From: Rickettsiales bacterium
GTDB lineage: Bacteria; Pseudomonadota; Alphaproteobacteria; Rickettsiales; JALZUV01
Assembly: GCA_029252805.1 (NCBI GenBank)
Contig: JAQXAR010000018.1
Span: forward strand, 1 to 34,999
Reading direction: 5' to 3'
Length of the DNA: 34,999 nt
Shown: positions 32,649-34,999 of the stretch, in pieces
Layout: each line of letters opens with the position of its first letter
How positions within the stretch are numbered: the first letter of the stretch is position 1
Notes under the pieces: generated by a model
The model's input: the letters and a program-made list of their open reading frames with translations, nothing else
Databases searched by the model: none
What the model was told of the DNA's origin: nothing
Program-made: the position numbers and the translations under genes

Positions 32649-32669
32649 GAGGGGCCATCATAGCCCCTC
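32649..32669 (-). terminator. Hairpin terminator/attenuator between dnaK and dnaJ
   Basis: GAGGGGC (32649-32655) and GCCCCTC (32663-32669) form a perfect 7-bp GC-rich stem with a 7-base loop. Read leftward, as transcription from dnaK would run, it is followed by ATTTTT. It should end most dnaK transcripts while letting some reach dnaJ, keeping DnaJ below DnaK. The plus-strand side also has a T-rich tract. Confidence 0.75.
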
Positions 32670-32680
32670 GTTTTATTTAT

Positions 32681-34597
32681 CTAGTCGTCTTTTTTGTCGT
32701 CGACTTCTTCAAACTCAGCATCGAGAATTTCTTCTCCGCCATCCGCATCATCTGTCGCTGCTTCAGTCGCTTCGCCTTCAGCGCCTTCTTCTTGCTGAGA
32801 CTTGTAAATCGCCTCACCCAGCTTCATAGACACTTGTTGCAATGCTTCGAGCTTTGTTTCGATAGCGGCTGCATCTTCAGATTCAAGCGCTGTCTTCAAG
32901 TCAGCAACTGATGCTTCAATCTCGCTCTTATCGTCATCCGGAAGTTTATCGCCATATTCCTCGAGATTCTTCTCAGTCATATGAACAAGGCTCTCCGCTT
33001 GGTTTCTCGCTTCAACCAGTGCTTTACGCTCTTTATCCGCTTCAGCATTGGCTTCCGCATCTTTCACCATACCTTCAATATCGTCATCTGACAGGCCACC
33101 AGATGCCTGAATACGAATTTGCTGTTCTTTGTTCGTGGCTTTATCTTTCGCTGTCACATTGACCAAACCGTTCACATCAATATCGAAGATAACTTCAATT
33201 TGCGGCATCCCGCGTGGCGCAGAAGGAATTCCCACAAGGTCAAATTGACCGAGTAGTTTATTATCCGCCGCCATTTCGCGTTCACCCTGGAAGACACGAA
33301 TCGTTACCGCTGATTGGTTATCATCTGCTGTTGAAAATACTTGTGATTTCTTGGTTGGAATCGTCGTATTACGCTCGATCAAACGAGTGAATACTCCGCC
33401 CAGTGTTTCGATACCAAGTGATAGAGGCGTGACATCAAGCAAGAGAACGTCTTTCACGTCGCCTCGCAATACGCCGCCTTGAATCGCTGCACCCATGGCC
33501 ACGACTTCATCAGGATTTACGCCTTTATGTGGTTCTTTACCAAAGAATGCTTTCACCTTCTCCTGAACCTTAGGCATACGCGTCATACCACCCACCAAGA
33601 TCACTTCGTCAATGTCAGAGGCTTTAAGGCCTGCATCTTTCAACGCCGCTTCGCAAGGTTTGATCGTACGAGACACCAAATCGCCTACGAGAGACTCTAA
33701 TTTCGCACGGGAAAGTTTCACGTTTAAGTGTTTCGGGCCGGCTGCATCTGCCGTGATAAACGGAAGATTCACTTCGGTTTGTTGCGTAGAAGAAAGCTCA
33801 ATCTTGGCTTTCTCTGCTGCTTCTTTCAAACGCTGTAGCGCCAATTTATCTTCTTTAAGGTTAATGCCTGAATCTTTTTTGAACTCTTCAATAAGATGTT
33901 CAATGATCGCCATATCGAAATCTTCACCCCCAAGAAACGTATCCCCGTTGGTTGATTTTACTTCAAAAACGCCATCACCAATTTCAAGGATCGATACATC
34001 AAACGTACCACCACCCAGATCATAAACGGCAATCGTTTGACCTTCTTTTTTATCCAAACCATAAGCAAGGGCAGCCGCAGTCGGCTCATTGATAATACGA
34101 AGCACTTCAAGACCGGCAATCTTACCTGCATCTTTAGTGGCTTGGCGTTGCGCATCGTTAAAGTAAGCCGGAACGGTAATCACCGCTTGGTCCACCTTCT
34201 CGCCGAGATAGCTTTCGGCTGTTTCGCGCATTTTTTGCAACGTGAAGGCCGAAATCTGGCTTGGGCTGTATTTTTCACCCGCCGCTTCGACCCATGCATC
34301 GCCATTATCAGACTCAACGATTTTGTATGGAACCAAATCCATATCTTTTTTCGTGGTTTTGTCATTGAAAGGACGACCAATCAAACGCTTCACTGCGTAG
34401 ATCGTATTTTCAGGGTTGGTAACTGCTTGACGCTTCGCCGGTTCGCCGACCAACTTCTGATCATCCGCCGTGAAAGCCACCATAGAAGGGGTTGTGCGCG
34501 CACCTTCGGCATTTTCAATTACTTTCGCTTCTTTACCATCCATCACGGCTACGCATGAGTTGGTGGTACCTAAATCAATTCCAATTACTTTTCCCAT
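32681..34597 (-). CDS. dnaK: Chaperone protein DnaK (Hsp70)
   Basis: The 638-residue Hsp70 folds and protects proteins in the cytosol using ATP. All three family signatures are present: [15 protein letters not shown] at the N-terminus, [16 protein letters not shown] in the ATPase domain and [14 protein letters not shown]. The substrate domain (about 390-500) has [19 protein letters not shown], and a helical lid and acidic tail ending EEVDDKKDD follow. GAGG precedes ATG at 34597, and a promoter lies about 50 bases upstream. It heads the dnaK-dnaJ unit. grpE is not in this window. Confidence 0.98.
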   Translation of the reverse strand: MGKVIGIDLGTTNSCVAVMDGKEAKVIENAEGARTTPSMVAFTADDQKLVGEPAKRQAVTNPENTIYAVKRLIGRPFNDKTTKKDMDLVPYKIVESDNGDAWVEAAGEKYSPSQISAFTLQKMRETAESYLGEKVDQAVITVPAYFNDAQRQATKDAGKIAGLEVLRIINEPTAAALAYGLDKKEGQTIAVYDLGGGTFDVSILEIGDGVFEVKSTNGDTFLGGEDFDMAIIEHLIEEFKKDSGINLKEDKLALQRLKEAAEKAKIELSSTQQTEVNLPFITADAAGPKHLNVKLSRAKLESLVGDLVSRTIKPCEAALKDAGLKASDIDEVILVGGMTRMPKVQEKVKAFFGKEPHKGVNPDEVVAMGAAIQGGVLRGDVKDVLLLDVTPLSLGIETLGGVFTRLIERNTTIPTKKSQVFSTADDNQSAVTIRVFQGEREMAADNKLLGQFDLVGIPSAPRGMPQIEVIFDIDVNGLVNVTAKDKATNKEQQIRIQASGGLSDDDIEGMVKDAEANAEADKERKALVEARNQAESLVHMTEKNLEEYGDKLPDDDKSEIEASVADLKTALESEDAAAIETKLEALQQVSMKLGEAIYKSQQEEGAEGEATEAATDDADGGEEILDAEFEEVDDKKDD

Positions 34598-34646
34598 AAG
34601 GCTTATCCTCTTGATTTACATCAATAGTTTGTTTTTCGATGTATCA

Positions 34647-34675
34647 GATATAAGGAGGCAAGCAAAAGAATACAA
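34647..34675 (-). promoter_or_regulatory. Predicted dnaK promoter
   Basis: On the minus strand TTGTAT (34675-34670), 17 bases, then TATATC (34652-34647) form a good promoter, giving a leader of about 42 bases. Whether the heat-shock or the housekeeping sigma factor uses it cannot be told. No CIRCE element is present. Confidence 0.5.
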
Positions 34676-34712
34676 CCCGTTAACCAATTTTTTTTACAAT
34701 AAATTTACAATG

Positions 34713-34988
34713 CTGTTCGCTCGCATAACACCTACCGCGCGCATAACAGTGGCTCCCACAAGCGCCGGGAGGCTTTACCCTATTTACAACATTCGAACGA
34801 GTATTCCCAGATTGCCTAACCATGGTCTTTTATTCCCCGATCCTCCCGACTTTAAGCGAGTGACCAGCAGTGGGGAGAGCCCACTGGTAGCCGGGGTGTT
34901 CAAAAACCGGACAAAAGTACGGCGTGACGCTTTCAGCGTAAGCCTATTATATAACGCCACCACCCCGACCCTAGGAACGAGGAGACAG
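34713..34988. ncRNA. Possible structured RNA or RNA-like region
   Basis: There is no supported gene in the last 300 bases, but several complementary segments are nested: CTGTTCGCTCG (34713-34723) with CGAGGAGACAG (34978-34988), GTGGC (34749-34753) with GCCAC (34956-34960), and AGGCTT (34770-34775) with AAGCCT (34940-34945). Two perfect local hairpins lie inside: CAGTGGG/CCCACTG (34868-34886) and ACGCT/AGCGT (34927-34939). A rod-like fold closed by its ends is compatible with an RNA such as 6S, but the length is large for 6S and I cannot match conserved cores of 6S, RNase P, SRP RNA or tmRNA. The strand is unknown. Confidence 0.3.
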
Positions 34989-34999
34989 TGTAGTTAACG

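Noticed and set aside
34470-34997. Long plus-strand frame across the dnaK start and the end of the window
   Set aside because: It starts antisense to dnaK, has no family resemblance, and the part after 34700 is better explained by RNA-like folding.
34690-34999. RNase P, 6S, SRP RNA or two-piece tmRNA gene
   Set aside because: GACCCTAGG and ACAG near the end recall RNase P RNA, but the invariant GAGGAAAGTCC core is absent on both strands. SRP GGAAGCAG and tmRNA tag sequences are also absent, and the length is too large for 6S. Kept only as an unassigned structured region.
1-34999. CRISPR arrays and insertion sequences
   Set aside because: No regularly spaced repeats with unique spacers and no transposase gene with terminal inverted repeats were seen.

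Overview
The window looks like the chromosome of an alphaproteobacterium. The evidence is the backbone gene set (glnE-bcp, gcdH, trmFO, gap-pgk beside glpX, dnaK-dnaJ, an AsmA-like giant protein) and the accessory genes typical of that class (two ParB/RepB-like genes behind a large serine recombinase). No rRNA is present, so I cannot place it more finely.

Layout. (1) 69-6793: a roughly 6.65 kb AT-rich genomic island inserted in a tRNA-Val(GAC) gene. A 19-bp core (TTGACATCGACGAGGTCGG) occurs in the tRNA anticodon region and again at 6749. The right copy is followed by the displaced original tRNA 3' half, while the island supplies a new 3' half to the working tRNA. The island carries a P4-type integrase, a RelE/HigB-HigA-like toxin-antitoxin pair overlapping the integrase gene, two AlpA/excisionase-like small proteins, a possible HUH replication protein, a FimB-sized second tyrosine recombinase, two membrane proteins and an XRE regulator. 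(2) 6794-11985: a patchwork of older mobile DNA. It has a 5'-truncated endonuclease/exonuclease/phosphatase gene, an overlapping three-gene operon (large serine recombinase, ParB-like, RepB-like; no ParA), a divergent HTH gene containing a perfect 30-bp palindrome, and the last 16 codons of a second copy of the FimB-sized recombinase. (3) 12059-34999: backbone. An M48 peptidase and an AsmA-like protein run leftward; glnE-bcp-dadA-hydrolase, a small unknown gene and gcdH run rightward; a thioredoxin-fold/YyaL protein, a Nudix hydrolase and a cyclic-nucleotide-binding protein run leftward; hisN-like and trmFO run rightward; gap-pgk is divergent from glpX; dnaK-dnaJ runs leftward. The last 300 bases hold a region with nested complementarity that may be an RNA gene.

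How the genes work together. The gap-pgk-glpX cluster is triose/fructose-bisphosphate metabolism, and residues in Gap suggest NADP(H) use in the gluconeogenic direction. GlnE controls glutamine synthetase, and Bcp and the thioredoxin-fold protein fit redox defence. dnaK and dnaJ are separated by a strong hairpin terminator. Several promoters place the -10 element so close to the ATG that transcripts would be leaderless. The most unusual part is the junction of two mobile elements, especially the recombinase-ParB-RepB operon with its possible operator sites and small downstream reading frame.
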